From positions 419,525 through 483,524 of the forward strand of contig CAJQUW010008587.1 in the NCBI GenBank assembly GCA_907163375.1: a stretch of 64,000 nucleotides of DNA, given 5' to 3'. Below the pieces are notes generated by a model. That model ran no database searches and was not told the DNA's origin. It saw only the letters and a list, made by a program, of their open reading frames with translations. This document shows, one piece after another, positions 11,268 through 23,319 of the stretch (the stretch's first letter is position 1; every line of letters begins with the position of its first letter). Position numbers and translations under genes: made by a program. The DNA comes from Prostheceraeus crozeri (lineage: Eukaryota; Platyhelminthes; Polycladida; Euryleptidae).

Positions 11268-14200
11268 CAAAGTGCTCATCATGCGACCAAACCAAGAGTA
11301 ATGAAAAGAAAAGCTTGTTTTTACTTGATTTTGCATGTACCCTCTCGCGGTGTTGATTTTCTGCTGTTGATATTGCTGTTGGTACTCAGATTACATATTT
11401 CTTAGGAATAAATCCATGATGTTAAGGAGAGTAAATATTAGGCTCTTAACATTCAATTGTTTTCAGAAGCATTTTTTTAAAGAATCAACCGTGCTCCATC
11501 CATTAGAAATATAGTCGAAGATCAGTGAATTGAAATTGGCGATTTTCATTCATCACTGGCGCGCTGTACCGTCCTGGATTACTAATTTTTATTCTATGAG
11601 GAATTTTATTTATATAAAGATACTACTTAATAAGTGAACAGTAGAACGAGTTCACTACCCTATTTATTAAATGTTAGATGATCAATCAAACGTTCACGAT
11701 GACAAAATTAATGTCGGTCTCGTACAGATAAGTTCAACTTCACCGAATTTTCATCCCTTTTGCACAATTTTTTTGTAATGATTAGCGCTTCCAACGCTGC
11801 GGGGTTGCGCGGATGAGGTGTTTGAGTTGTGCGTGCGCGGATGAAGGTGTCAGAAGAATATCCTTTCGTTAGTGGTTATATATATTTAGAAGAGATATGT
11901 TTTTTGAAGTCCCGGTAGCTTATTTCTTGTAAATGCATGTATACAATTGCAAATTTTTTCTACTAGAATTACTGCGTTGACTTCATTTGACATGATTCAA
12001 CTTCTAGGCTATCGATAAATATGTACAGTAGGTAGGCTTGTAGCTGAAAGTGACCTTGATTTGATTTCCAAATTTTCTAGCTAGTGTTTGTGAGTTGCAT
12101 CGATTGGGATGTTTTGTTAAGGTTGAAAAAAGTGTTTTCATTTGCTTCTGATGATAGTAATAACAATTCATTTTAAGCTCAAAACATAATTAAGCAATTA
12201 GCGTGGAGCCTGTTATCGATGTGGTTGAGCTGAAATGGTCATTCTTATCAATGAACTCAAAAGAAACAAATAGGTCGATATATTTCTAAATGGGCTAACG
12301 TGCGATGAAGTCAGGTTACGTGACTGGTATGACTTTTTATATAAGTTCCTATGCTTTAATCATCGTATAGAGTATCACAATTATAGACGTTTTATTATTC
12401 ATAACTTATTATAGTATTCAGATCTTATTTGACATATGAATATTCTATAGCGTGTGAAATTTATCTTACATGTGCGAGTTAATTTTTTAACCTCGTTTGA
12501 CCTTTATAAAAACTGAAACAATTTGCTTTTTATTTCTATAACATGAATTTTTAGCAGCTTTGATATTTGATGTACAGTTTGATCAGTGAATTAAAAATCA
12601 AATCTTAACGAAGAAATAAAAATCGGAAATGTCATTAAAATTGCTCACAATTAAACGATATATTTAAGCACGGTCAAGAATACTGGATGTTCATAAAGCC
12701 TAGACCAGGCTAGAAACAAGTTTCCAGCAACAGAAACTTTCCTTTCGTAAACATTTTCCATGAAACATAATATCAATCCACTGCTTAGCAGATAGTTCCC
12801 ACGAATAGCGAATATGTCCTCACGGAACAACGTAAGTCCTCACGGAGACTATTTCCTAGTATATCATAGGCTTGATTTTAGATCTTCCTTTATGCTACCT
12901 TGTATCGATTCACTGCCTGCGCGGATGGGGTCTGGAGGCCCGGTGGCAACGCTGAATGATTGACTTATCGGGCATGAGAAGCTCATAAAGCGACAGCTTT
13001 ATCAAAATGGTACCCAGTTTTTTTCATAAGTACATGAGAGAAGCAACCGATGGTAAGTTAATAGAGCTAGCTGTACCTGCAGTGTGTACAATGATATGAC
13101 TCTTAATGTATCTTGATCTTAGATGAAAAGCATGTTTAAAATCACATTGTTTTAATAAGAAACAAAACACATGTTTTACAGCAAATGTTTTTCAACCCTT
13201 AGAAAATTTGATGTATCGAAATACTCAATAACTAAGCCAGCGTCTTTCATTAGGGGCCTGCTTCATGCTCAGATGACGTCAACTTAATTAGAACATTATT
13301 CTTAATTTACTAGCTCTTCACCTTGCATTCAATTGCCACTTCCACGTGCTACATTCAGAGAAGGGACGAAAAATGTCATCGAACAAACACCTTTAATACT
13401 GTGAATACCAAGAAGACGATATTGACGTTGTAATTTGGACGCGAAAAAACGGCAAATGTCGAGGAGTGATGAGTTTTCCGAATTCACCTCTGTTTGCCGA
13501 TTCCCTAATTGCATACAGAACAAAAACTTTGATTAACACCGCTTCGTTAACTTCTATGTTATACAGACAGGCTATCAGATATAGTCTTCTGTATTAGTTT
13601 CGACTAAGCAATTTCAATGAAAACCATTAGGGTTCGTTATCGAAGATCAGCTGCTTAGTTATTTGGCAATTCCAGTCAATCTGGAGCAGCACATATAGTA
13701 GTCCCCCGTCAGTGTGTCAGTGTGCCTTTGCGTTAGTCGCATTAAACTGTATAGTCAGCAATAAGTCTACTTGGCACATAAAGGCTTTTGTTCTAAGATC
13801 CTCCTTCATTAGTTCCTATGACTTTCATAGTTGAGACGAAATCACAACAATAATGTTATCTTTCAAGTAACATAAGCATTAAAAAACATCCATGACTTTC
13901 CCTGACCAAACTCATGCCAGTCACTCAACAATCCTGCGTATCCTGACGACTCATTTTAAAAATATAGTTCAACATTTCGATGTACCATGCGCCATATCAA
14001 GAGGAAACATTTCGAAAAATTTATAAAGATCAGCTTATTAGACGTCAATGCTTACAATTATTACAAGTTATATCTCGACTTTCCTAACGATATGCACGTA
14101 CGTGAATATGGAGGAGAAGATGATATGTGGGTTGAAGAACTTGAATCAAAGCTATTTCTTCTGCGATGACACAACTATTATTGATGAGACATTCTTTCCA

Positions 14201-15374
14201 ATAGCAGTTAACCAATCTGCATTTTGACAAGAATCATTCAATCCAATTCATGGCGATATTGAGGAAGTTGGGGAACAAACACGGTGGCCTATAACTTAGC
14301 ACCTTATTGATTGTGGTATAATTATAATACCTAGATAATCATTTTATCTTCTCCCACCCCCTCAATCACTCGCGATCGGTTCGAAATCCCTGTTTGTGTT
14401 ATCTGCAAAAAAGTCGGCCTAATAGTTGACTTTATGCTATTATCGATTATCCAATGTCTCGTCAGCATCTGAATTTATTTCAATTTTCAGAATTTTTCCC
14501 AACTAGTCAGCTTGTTGAAAAAGCATGAAGGATTGAATAGAGACAATTGATGCTGTTGCACCAATTGTAGGAAATTCCATTTGTTATAACCAGAGACCGG
14601 ATCTGTATTTTAAGTAAATGAACAGTACATATTAAAGTACAAAATTCATCTTAATTTCATTTAAAATGTCTATATTCAATATAGAAAAATTTGCGAACAA
14701 AAATGTGTTATTCTTATGATAAATTCTTCAGGAAGAACTTACAGGAAGAATTTACTTGTAAAATTGATATCTCTTTCGTGAATAACTGAACCTCGTTTAC
14801 ATGTAGATTTTCATGACTTACTAGTTGATGCTCATCGAAAACTGAAGCATTTCAATGGTAAGAAGTGAAGGTAAATGCATCCGAGTTCATGGGAACTTGT
14901 TGTTTGAAGCTGTAATTAGTGCACTACCTTCTCTGTCGAAAATAGCCTACCACAACCCATTGATTGCTTGGGACTTAATATATCTGCAAACTCACAGCAG
15001 AAATTCTCATAATTAGGTGTATGAGAGAATTCTCGTTATTCAAAATCTATCAATCAAATATAGGCTTACTATTCCATCTATCGAAATTTACCTCGTGCAA
15101 CTGACTGCTGCCAAAGGAGAACATGTTAAACAACAGCAATTCTTTGTAGCATCATAAAAGCTTTTTCTCAAGACAATGCGTTTCTTTAATGATTTTGTAT
15201 GTGGTGATTTAAATAATCACAGCGGTATAGAACATCAAAAAGACCATGATGTTCAAGAAGAGATGATAAAAAAATATGCATCTCTTGTCAGTTGACAAAT
15301 TGAGCGCAAGGTCTCCGGCTTGCAAGTTCATTCGATAGGTGACATAGTTTCTCTTTTGATAGTTATCTTGACCG

Positions 15375-15416
15375 TGTAACTGTTCTGTGAATTCTATATT
15401 ACATAAGAACAGTTAC
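15375..15416. repeat. short perfect-stem inverted repeat
   Basis: GTAACTGTTCT at 15,375-15,385 is mirrored by AGAACAGTTAC at 15,406-15,416, with a 20-bp loop. No function is evident. Confidence 0.5.
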
Positions 15417-16251
15417 ATGTTGCATAATAACAGCTGAAAACAGAGAATTTGAATAATGCAACACATATAAATAGTGTTCATGTTTATACTTGTTCTCTTT
15501 ATTCGATATGTCATTGTAAGACACATCACGCAATCACTTTTCAATCACTCGTGTACTTTATCTAACAATCAATTCCAACGTTCCGCAAATCTGAGATATG
15601 GTGACCCATGAATAATGCAGGGAACCTCGAGCGTCTCAGCTAAAAATGCAATACATAATGAATACTGTCCAGTGGAGGTGCGCATTTGCTTTAAAATACA
15701 CGTATTTTGATAATATTGGATACAGTAGCATGGCGTAAAACTATAAGTGAAGTTGTGAATATATTGCAAGTGCGAGCTTTTAGCTCACATTTATCCTTCA
15801 AAATCGTAGAGCTATTCGACATTTTGATGAGCACAAACCTCTTTCTCTAATCCATTGTAGTTAAAATGCTAATTCCAACATCAGTGTCTGCAAATTGAGG
15901 AATCATGACATTCTTTTGGTCACAAATTAGACATTTTTGAACATTTTAAGAAAGAAAGAAAGCCTTCGAATATTTGTAATGATGCTGATGCGACAGGTAT
16001 CACATTCAACCACAGAGCAGGCTTAATTCATACTTAAATGAAAGGGGCTGTCAAAACACAGTTGTACTGGCAGACATGCTATCATTGGTTGCCTGGATCC
16101 TTTTAGCATCGTATTAAGCAAGAGTTTCTTCATGAAAAACACTCCTGAACACTTGAGCAAGAGCTTCATTTAATAACTGTATTTCACACTTATTATAGAC
16201 TCAAAAATTATTCAAAAACAGAGATTATATATTTTGTCATTTATATATATA

Positions 16252-17651
16252 CAGGGTGAGTAAAAAAAAACGTTATTTGAAGTTTGTGAAAAATCTATCT
16301 GAATTGTCATTCTGATTTCTTTCTCAAGTTGACTGATTGAATTTCTATGGTTTTATTTTCCATATCCAAGCACCAAATCAATGCTCTAAGTTCAAAAAAT
16401 TCGAATTCATATCATCGAACGAATGGCTTCTGTACATAGTTTATACAAGTGTATGCACAAGTATTCATTTAGTGCTTCATTCATGCCAAACTATGATGGA
16501 AAGGAAGGCAAGGCTTGTTGCATGGGCGGTTACATTCAACAATGTGTCCGAAGCAAGGAGAAAATACATGGATGAATTTCATGAGGAAGCCCCACCTCCA
16601 CCGACAGTCCATCGTTGGATGAAGAAATTCCTTACGTATGGGGATATGAATAAGCGTGAAAATGGAAGTGGTCGTCCAGTGACGGCTACAGGTGACGATA
16701 TCTTTACCTCCATCAAGCCGATAATTGAAGATGACCCGAACGTTTCTACGCGTCGCATAAGCAACACGCTTGGAGTCTCGCAAAGTAGCGTCGTTCGCTG
16801 TCTTCATAAGAAAAAGTATCATCCCTATAAGCCAACCTTTGTCCAGGAACTCTCAGATGACGATCACGACCGACGTCTCGAATTCTGTCAATGGATCCTC
16901 AATTCCTCACTTCAGCATCCTCAATTCCATCTCCGAATAGTTTTTTTCCGACGAAGCTGTCTTTCATGTGAATGGAACTGTAAATAAGCACAATCTGCAC
17001 TGCTGGAGCACTGAGAACCCTAAAGCTTTCGTCGAAAAGCTTCATGACCGGAGATCTGTCACTGTATGGGCCATGATAGACCATACTGGAGTGCTGAGTT
17101 ACGACATCAGTGAACTAGCGATGAACAGCGATCGGTACTGCAATGTTCTGAAACAGCATGTTATTCCCTTCTTGCGACGAAACGAAAACCAGAGCAGATT
17201 CTATCAACAGGATGGAGCCCCTCCCCACTACAGCAACGCAAGTCGAAGAATCCTCGACGAAAATCTGACGGGTCGGTGGATTGGTCGAAGAGGACCAGTT
17301 GAGTGGCCACCCTGTTCTCCAGACCTTACTGTTTGCGACTTCTTCCTGTGGGGAGCGTTAAGAGACCGAGTGTATGCGCGACTGCCAAGAAATACGAGAG
17401 AACTGACAGCCTGCATTCGAGAGGAAATTACTTCTTTCACATCTAACGCCTGCATGAAGGCCTATGACTCATTTGTTCGACGATGCTCTCTTTGCATTCA
17501 GCAGGAAGGTGTTCAGTTTGAGTCGCTGTTGTAACCACAGCTTGTGAGGAGCAGCTTTTTCAATGTTCATAACCGCCTGTTGTTGCATTTTATTGTAACT
17601 TATAATAGATATCCCACAAAAGGTAAATAACGTTTTTTTTGACTCACCCTG
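16252..17651 (+). mobile_element. full-length mariner element, DD41D type
   Basis: This is a 1,400-bp element with 27-bp terminal inverted repeats (16,252-16,278 and 17,625-17,651) that begin CAGGGTGAGT and differ at one base. It is flanked by TA at 16,250-16,251 and 17,652-17,653, the target duplication expected for Tc1/mariner. It carries a single transposase reading frame on the + strand that is broken by one frameshift. Intact ends and one lesion point to a fairly young but inactive copy. It lies between the two bZIP genes. Confidence 0.93.
16493..17534 (+). pseudogene. mariner (DD41D) transposase, frameshifted
   Basis: The likely start is MMERKARLVAWAV at 16,493; the frame is open farther upstream but that part is not transposase-like. 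The N-terminal half has a helix-turn-helix region (about residues 1-60) and a GSGRPV linker typical of the mariner DUF4817-type DNA-binding half. A one-base length change in the T run near 16,940 breaks the frame just before the first catalytic aspartate (FSDEAVFHVNG). The second frame runs to 17,534 with the second aspartate in QQDGAPPHY and the third in CDFFLWG. I count 41 residues between the second and third, hence DD41D rather than the classical DD34D of Mos1. All three catalytic aspartates are present. The homopolymer lesion could also be a sequencing error. Confidence 0.88.
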
Positions 17652-17653
17652 TA

Positions 17654-18206
17654 TAATAAACTCAAGATTACAGATAATGCAAGCAATTGCATTTCTGAAC
17701 AAATAGAATTTGCTGCGTGAAAGCTAATCATAGAGAAGTGTTAAAAATGTTGACCGTAGTTAGACGAAATTCAGTCACAGTCAGCGCGAGAAGAATTAAA
17801 TTGAAATTCCGGGTACGCGAAGACTCGGTTCCTTGTTGCAATAAGATATTTGCCTATTGTTTATTAATGCATGCTTGAATATGTCCAATTTTTTTCTAAA
17901 CATTTTCCGGTTAATATCGAGAAATATAATAGCAAGGAGAAGAAAACGAGTCACTGTTTCACCAGGTTGATGCAATAAAAACATGCGTTTTTAATGCGAA
18001 TTTGCCTCAACCTCCCCTGTACGCGCGAGATCCGTGACCTGCGACTTTGACAACAAGATCTCGCTCAATTCAGCATGAGTTGCATTTGAAAATTTTGCCA
18101 TTAATAGTGAGAAGACCTCAGACGAATGACTTGCCAAACTGATAAATACATATGCTTTTACGTTCTTCTCGTACATGTACATGATAGTGTGCTTTCATAT
18201 TTTCAG
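17654..18206. other. intron or 5' flank of bZIP paralogue 2
   Basis: No repeat or separate exon is recognised. The stretch ends in a splice acceptor with a pyrimidine tract (CTTTCATATTTTCAG) at 18,206. Confidence 0.5.
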
Positions 18207-19084
18207 ATCCTTGGGAAGACTCTTCTTCATTCTTGGTGTCTCTGATTAAGAAATTCACCGAATTTGGTTGGCAATTGCAAATCATGAACAACTTTCCCTT
18301 GCACGGAGAAAATGGTTTAGAAGGATCCATTCCACGCGGCTCATACGAAACCAGTCCTGGCGAAGATGTGAAATTGAGTGCGATAATGCAAGGATCCTTC
18401 AGTTCCCCCGGAGCGTGCCCTGTCAGCGACCCAAATGAGCTCCCTCGTGGCTTCAACTTTCCTAATGTGGTGGACAATCATACTCCTGTACATAGCTCAT
18501 ATCTACCCTACCCACAGGCTAATTCCGTTGAGATGCATGCTCTTCCTCAGCAAGCCTACGTCGCAAATGGGGTTCCAGATCGACTAATGACGACACACGC
18601 CGCGGGAGGTGTAATGCCATCACGCTTTCACCAAGCTTCGGAGCTGTATGAACGCCAGCGAGACTTTTATGCAAAGCCTATGTCGCCCTCAGGGAACATA
18701 GAAAACCATGTGGAATTCCGGACGCTTATGGCCTCACATTCAGTGAGTAGCCAACCTCCAAGTGTTAGTGATGTGAATAAGAATTTTAGCAGTGAACATT
18801 GTATGAAGCCATATGATGTGTTAGACTCCGACCGTAAACGCCCTGAACGACGAAAGGTTCCTGACAACATGAAAGACGGTCGCTATCTTGAACGACGACA
18901 GAAAAATAATCTGGCCGCGAAAAAGTCGAGAGATCAGCGGAAACAACGTGAAATTGATCAGCAAAAACGGGCCAATGAGCTTGAGAGGGAGAATACAGTG
19001 TTGAGAGCTCAAAAGGAAGCCTTATGCAACGAAGCAAAAGCATTGAAGGATATGATTTTTGCCAAAAAGGGAAGTTATGTGTGA
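18207..19084 (+). CDS. bZIP transcription factor, PAR/CES-2-like, paralogue 2 (terminal exon, 5' partial)
   Basis: The exon starts after the acceptor at 18,206 and is open from its first codon (phase 1: two bases, then PWEDSSSF...), so a coding exon probably lies upstream. The first in-frame ATG is at 18,284 (MNNFPLHGENG) and would give 266 residues. No poly-Ala or Gln-rich block is present, unlike paralogue 1. The C terminus carries the lead VPDNMKDGRYLERR, basic core KNNLAAKKSRDQRKQRE, then heptads LERENTV, LRAQKEA, LCNEAKA, LKDMIFA. The lead, core and zipper register match paralogue 1, and the splice phase is the same. A lysine replaces valine at one inner zipper position, which may change dimer choice. 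It is probably a nuclear DNA-binding dimer; its targets are unknown. Confidence 0.87.
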
Positions 19085-22000
19085 AGTCATATCTGTTTGG
19101 AATTGAACCGATCCATCTATCCACGTTGCACGTATTTCGTGTCGTTTGAAGCAATATTGGATTTTCCATTTCATCCTGTCCTGTTACGTATTCAAAACGT
19201 TATTGCAACAGTACTTATTCTGAGCCTCATTGTTTTGCCTACGTACAACAGTTCTTGATCTCGTTTTGGCATGCTATTACATAGAAGATGCATCTTTTGC
19301 TTAGCGCTGACACGTTGACCCACATTTTGTGGGCGTGGACTTGTTTAGTTTGCTGCTGCTGATGTTGTAAGCGATAAGTACTGTGTGTAATTTTCGTTGT
19401 TGTTTTTTTGATCGTTTGTGATAGAATTTAGTGAAGTATTCTTCCATACTTTGATTGAGACAATCGTAACTTTGTAAGTATCATGACCAATGAGAAATTA
19501 ATCGCTTTTTGCATGAGCCGATTATTGTCAACTTTGATTAGTGTACTAGTAGATTACTTTTTATTAAGTTGCATAGAAATCATGAGGAACTTTGTATATG
19601 AGGATATCTACGAAGCTATATCTTAGAGTGCATCTTTTGATATCTGTCTAATAAATGAATGACATGGATCTCACATGCGACTTATCGCAAATTCGTTTTC
19701 TCAGTTGAATTAAGAAGACAAAATAGTGTTTAAACACAGTCAAATGAATTTATCCATTCGTTTTTTGACAGCATGACACAGCGATAATACTCCGAAGATT
19801 CATGCCAAACTGCTTTCTATTTAGCATCATGTTTAATTGGATGTTGAGTTGCATACATCTGTGTAGTGAGACAGCATTTTCAAATGCTAATATGAAAGAA
19901 TGGCGTAGTCAAATGTTAACTAATCATACAAAATTCAAAATTATTGTCATTAACATAGTATCAAATCCTGCACATTCTTCTGTTATCCAGTTTTGACTGA
20001 ATGTCTTCCTTCATATGGATTCTCTTATGCGAAGCTTTATGTGGTCAGTATCCTTGGATATATTGGATATAATTGCTTCAAACTTTGATCTTGGGCATTT
20101 AGCGGCAATCGATTTGAACCTTTGTTTCGTTAGCATTTAAACAATTCTATCAATTCGTATTTACCTTTGGCAAGATTGTATTACAGCAAAAATTTATGAA
20201 ATTTATGGCATCCAATATACCATTGAGATGAAATAGTCTGGCTTGTCTCTTCAAAATACTGAATTCATTTATTGCTTGGATTATCTTAATTTAATATGTT
20301 AGTCTGATTGCATGCAGGACTTCATGTGAGACTGCTAACTTGCCTGAAATATCGAGCGAATTTTCGTTTGATCCTGGTAAATTTTCAGATTCTTTTTAGA
20401 GAGTAAATAAGTGTAGCTTTATTCGCCTCCGCTTATCTTTGGCGGGTACCTTCGTCGATTTAATAGCGCAAAGTGCATTGCAAAATTGCTAGAATTTTTA
20501 TCGCAGGGTCCTGTACATTTAAAATGCTTCTATAGCTGGTCTATTGGAGCAACAAGATCTTAACATTTCAACTGTTCTTTTTCATCTGTTTCAATGAAAA
20601 GATGGTTGGCATCCGATCTGCTTCAGCTTTAAGTTTCACGCAAGGTCATAAATGTACTCATAGTTATTTAAAATTCTCTGCGGACGGCATCAAACTAATG
20701 TGGTCAAAAGTAATCTGTGAACTGGAATTCAGCCTAAAAACAAAATTAAAGTGCCAACTTTTCTGCAGCTTCTCTTCTGCTCTTGGTTATTTTCTGGAAA
20801 TGATGAGATATCGAAAGATGCACTGCTTAAATTACTTGCTTTATTTACTTAAAAGGATTCTGCTTTGGTAGTCAACCATTGACTGTAGCTAGACAATCAT
20901 TTGTGACACTCCTAAGTCAGAAGTCCCTGGATTTCTCAGTTACAACTTGCCTTGATGTATTGATAGAAGAAACTGTTCCTTGATTGATAGCGCAAAATGC
21001 ACTCACATTTATGAATATTTACTAAGTGATTGCGCTTATGTTCATGGTGAATGATAGATTTTCTATTAAAAGACTTTCTCAAATCCTCAAACTCGGTGTA
21101 TTTTAGAATCAGTGTATATTATTCGTTCTTCATTTATTTATTTATTTTTCTACATATCTTATCAAATAAATAAATACTTTTTGAGCATGTGCATTATTGT
21201 AATGTGCAAACATTGTTCATTTCCGGTGAAATTTTTATGTTTTGTGGCCTTTTATCACTCGAAATTGAGTGTTAGAGATGGGCTTTGATGATATGTGAAG
21301 AATTGTTTGTTTAAGAGCCGGTGTGTTAAATATAGTCTTCATTTATTAGAAAAGTGCAATTACAGATGCGCCGTTTGTCAATAGTTTGAGCGCTGTTTAT
21401 ATCTATCAAGTATTTTATTGAACGACAATTATTTCTTGCCTGTAATTTGATTTTATCATTGATATTGTCATTTTAATATGACAATGTTAATTTGTATGTG
21501 AATACGCATTTACGGTAGATGAATATTGACAGCGAGTTAGACCTTAATTTCCAGGACCTGTGAATGAAACAACTACCAGCATTGGAGAGCAGCTCATTGA
21601 AGTGATATGTGACATGTACTTCCACTTACTCTTTCCTTTGTGTAGAACATCGCTGGTCACTCGATTTCTTAGTGATCGCTTCGATTTCTTGACATTCGAC
21701 ATTCTCATGCTGTTGTTAGAATGATTTTACGATTTTTTCCAAAGAATTACATAATTGTGACGTGCTTTAATCGCTTGATTCATTTGCGACGCAACGTCAA
21801 ATTTTGTCGACATAGGCAGAATGGCGATAGAATAACTATCTTCGAGTCTAGTTTTTGAAAGAATTGTAGCTGAAACATTCTGTTAACCAAATTATTATAA
21901 GTGTCTTTTCGGGCAATTAGTTTCTCGTGACAACGAGGAAAACGTGCTTTGCTGCATTTGTATTCTCCATATCATTTATCTTTCGCTTGATTTACTCAGC

Positions 22001-23143
22001 TTGACTACATGTATATTCTTCCGTCCACACAGAAATCAAGATCATGAATTTGATCCTTCGCTACATTGCTAGTGAATTTCCAAATCATCAGTAGCAGGAG
22101 GAAATAATCAGTAGTCCACGAACAAAAAGCCAAGTGAACTCAATCCCACCTGATCATTTGTATTCGATGCTTTATGACAGTGGATTCAGCGAACTTCCAA
22201 TTGTGTGAATAGTGTTCATGAATATTTTGCTTTCAATCTGTGCTTCATCCAACTTTGTGAACGGCAACTTGGTTACATTTATAATTTTGAAATTCGCATA
22301 TTCTCCAAATATTTCAGACTAATGCACTATTTGCAAACAAATACAAGCTCCCTCTTAATAGCAAAAAGTAAGCTCCCTTTTCTTTGCAGTCGATGAAAGA
22401 TATACCAGCCTTTGACATAAGCAAGCATGAACACTTTCCTAACGAAAGGGATTTCGAAACTGAGAACTGCCTTGTATTTGACTGATTGGCAGAAGTCATG
22501 CACACGAGACTGACAGCAAAGCATTGATGAAAATTCAAGTTCTAACGCAATTGGAACTTTGTGAATTCACTTCTATGAACGTGTCGACTACTGATATATA
22601 GTGAACATATTTTCTTTGACCGTTTTATATTTCATTATCTATATGGACACACCTACATCTATCGATGGAGCAATACAACAAGAAATAATGGACAATGAAA
22701 TTGAAGTGGTGGAATCTAGTTCACTTCTTGTATAACCTTGTTTTGAAAATATGTGAACGCTTCGTAAGGAATAGTTTTTGTTAAGAAAGTACAGGATGAT
22801 GCAAAACGTGGCAGTTGTGGTTGAGATAACTCATCGAAAGGAAGTGATGCCAGGAAAAAATGTGATTCAAATCTCTTATAGTATTTCAGCAATAGCGATG
22901 AATTGACCGAAAGAGCTAAATAGGCACTATCAGTACCGCCAATGACATCATGAAACTGCAAGTATTCCAAGACAGTTATGTTGTACCTGAGGTGTATTAT
23001 ATCCTAGGATTATGAAATCCTTATTTCAGTTTTTTTGCATCTTTTGACGAGCACGGGAATAACACTGTTGTTCAGCTCAGTTTTTGTCATTGTAGTCATA
23101 GTCTTTGGTATGAATATCTGTGAAATAGAAGCTCGAAGATAAT
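19085..23143. other. 3' UTR of bZIP paralogue 2 and intergenic sequence
   Basis: No exon, RNA gene or recognisable transposon. The proximal part is likely 3' UTR. AATAAA occurs at 19,650 and ATAAATAAATAAAT-like words occur near 21,130-21,175. Short open frames in this stretch carry no motif. Confidence 0.45.
19650..19655 (+). terminator. candidate poly(A) signal for bZIP paralogue 2
   Basis: AATAAA lies 566 bp past the stop codon. It is the nearest canonical hexamer that I noticed; no cleavage site can be shown. Confidence 0.3.
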
Positions 23144-23292
23144 CAGTTACGTTTGGTAATACCAAGTAGAGTAAATGGTAAATTTTTCTTTATTTTCTTA
23201 CAAAACCGATTAGTTTCGGTGATTGCGCAATCGCCATATCATAGGTAAGAGTTTAACATCTATTCTACTTGGTATTCCCAAAGTAAGCAGTT
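23144..23292. mobile_element. short MITE-like inverted repeat
   Basis: About 150 bp with imperfect terminal inverted repeats. The left end reads GTTACGTTTGGTAATACCAA and the right end, read in reverse, CTTACTTTGGGAATACCAAG; both continue GTAGA. There is no coding capacity and the exact target duplication is unclear. It lies 27 bp from the Tc1 element to its right. Confidence 0.5.
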
Positions 23293-23319
23293 ATGAATGA
23301 TCAAGCATAATTAGGAGTA

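Larger units (their letters stand above)
9030..16249. other. 3' UTR of bZIP paralogue 1 and intergenic sequence
   Basis: No coding exon is recognisable in these 7.2 kb. The first part is probably 3' UTR of the upstream gene. AATAAA hexamers occur at 10,084, 10,413 and 11,262, and the true poly(A) site cannot be chosen by eye. The rest may hold the 5' part of the second bZIP gene. An inverted repeat lies at 15,375-15,416. Confidence 0.45.

Noticed and set aside
13274..13281. CRE-like TGACGTCA, also at 33,080-33,087
   Set aside because: A single 8-mer is expected by chance in 64 kb; no linked promoter or gene start is visible.
14377..14388. GGTTCGAAATCC, a good tRNA B-box word
   Set aside because: No A box or tRNA-like stems in the preceding 60 bp; likely chance or an unrecognisable fragment.
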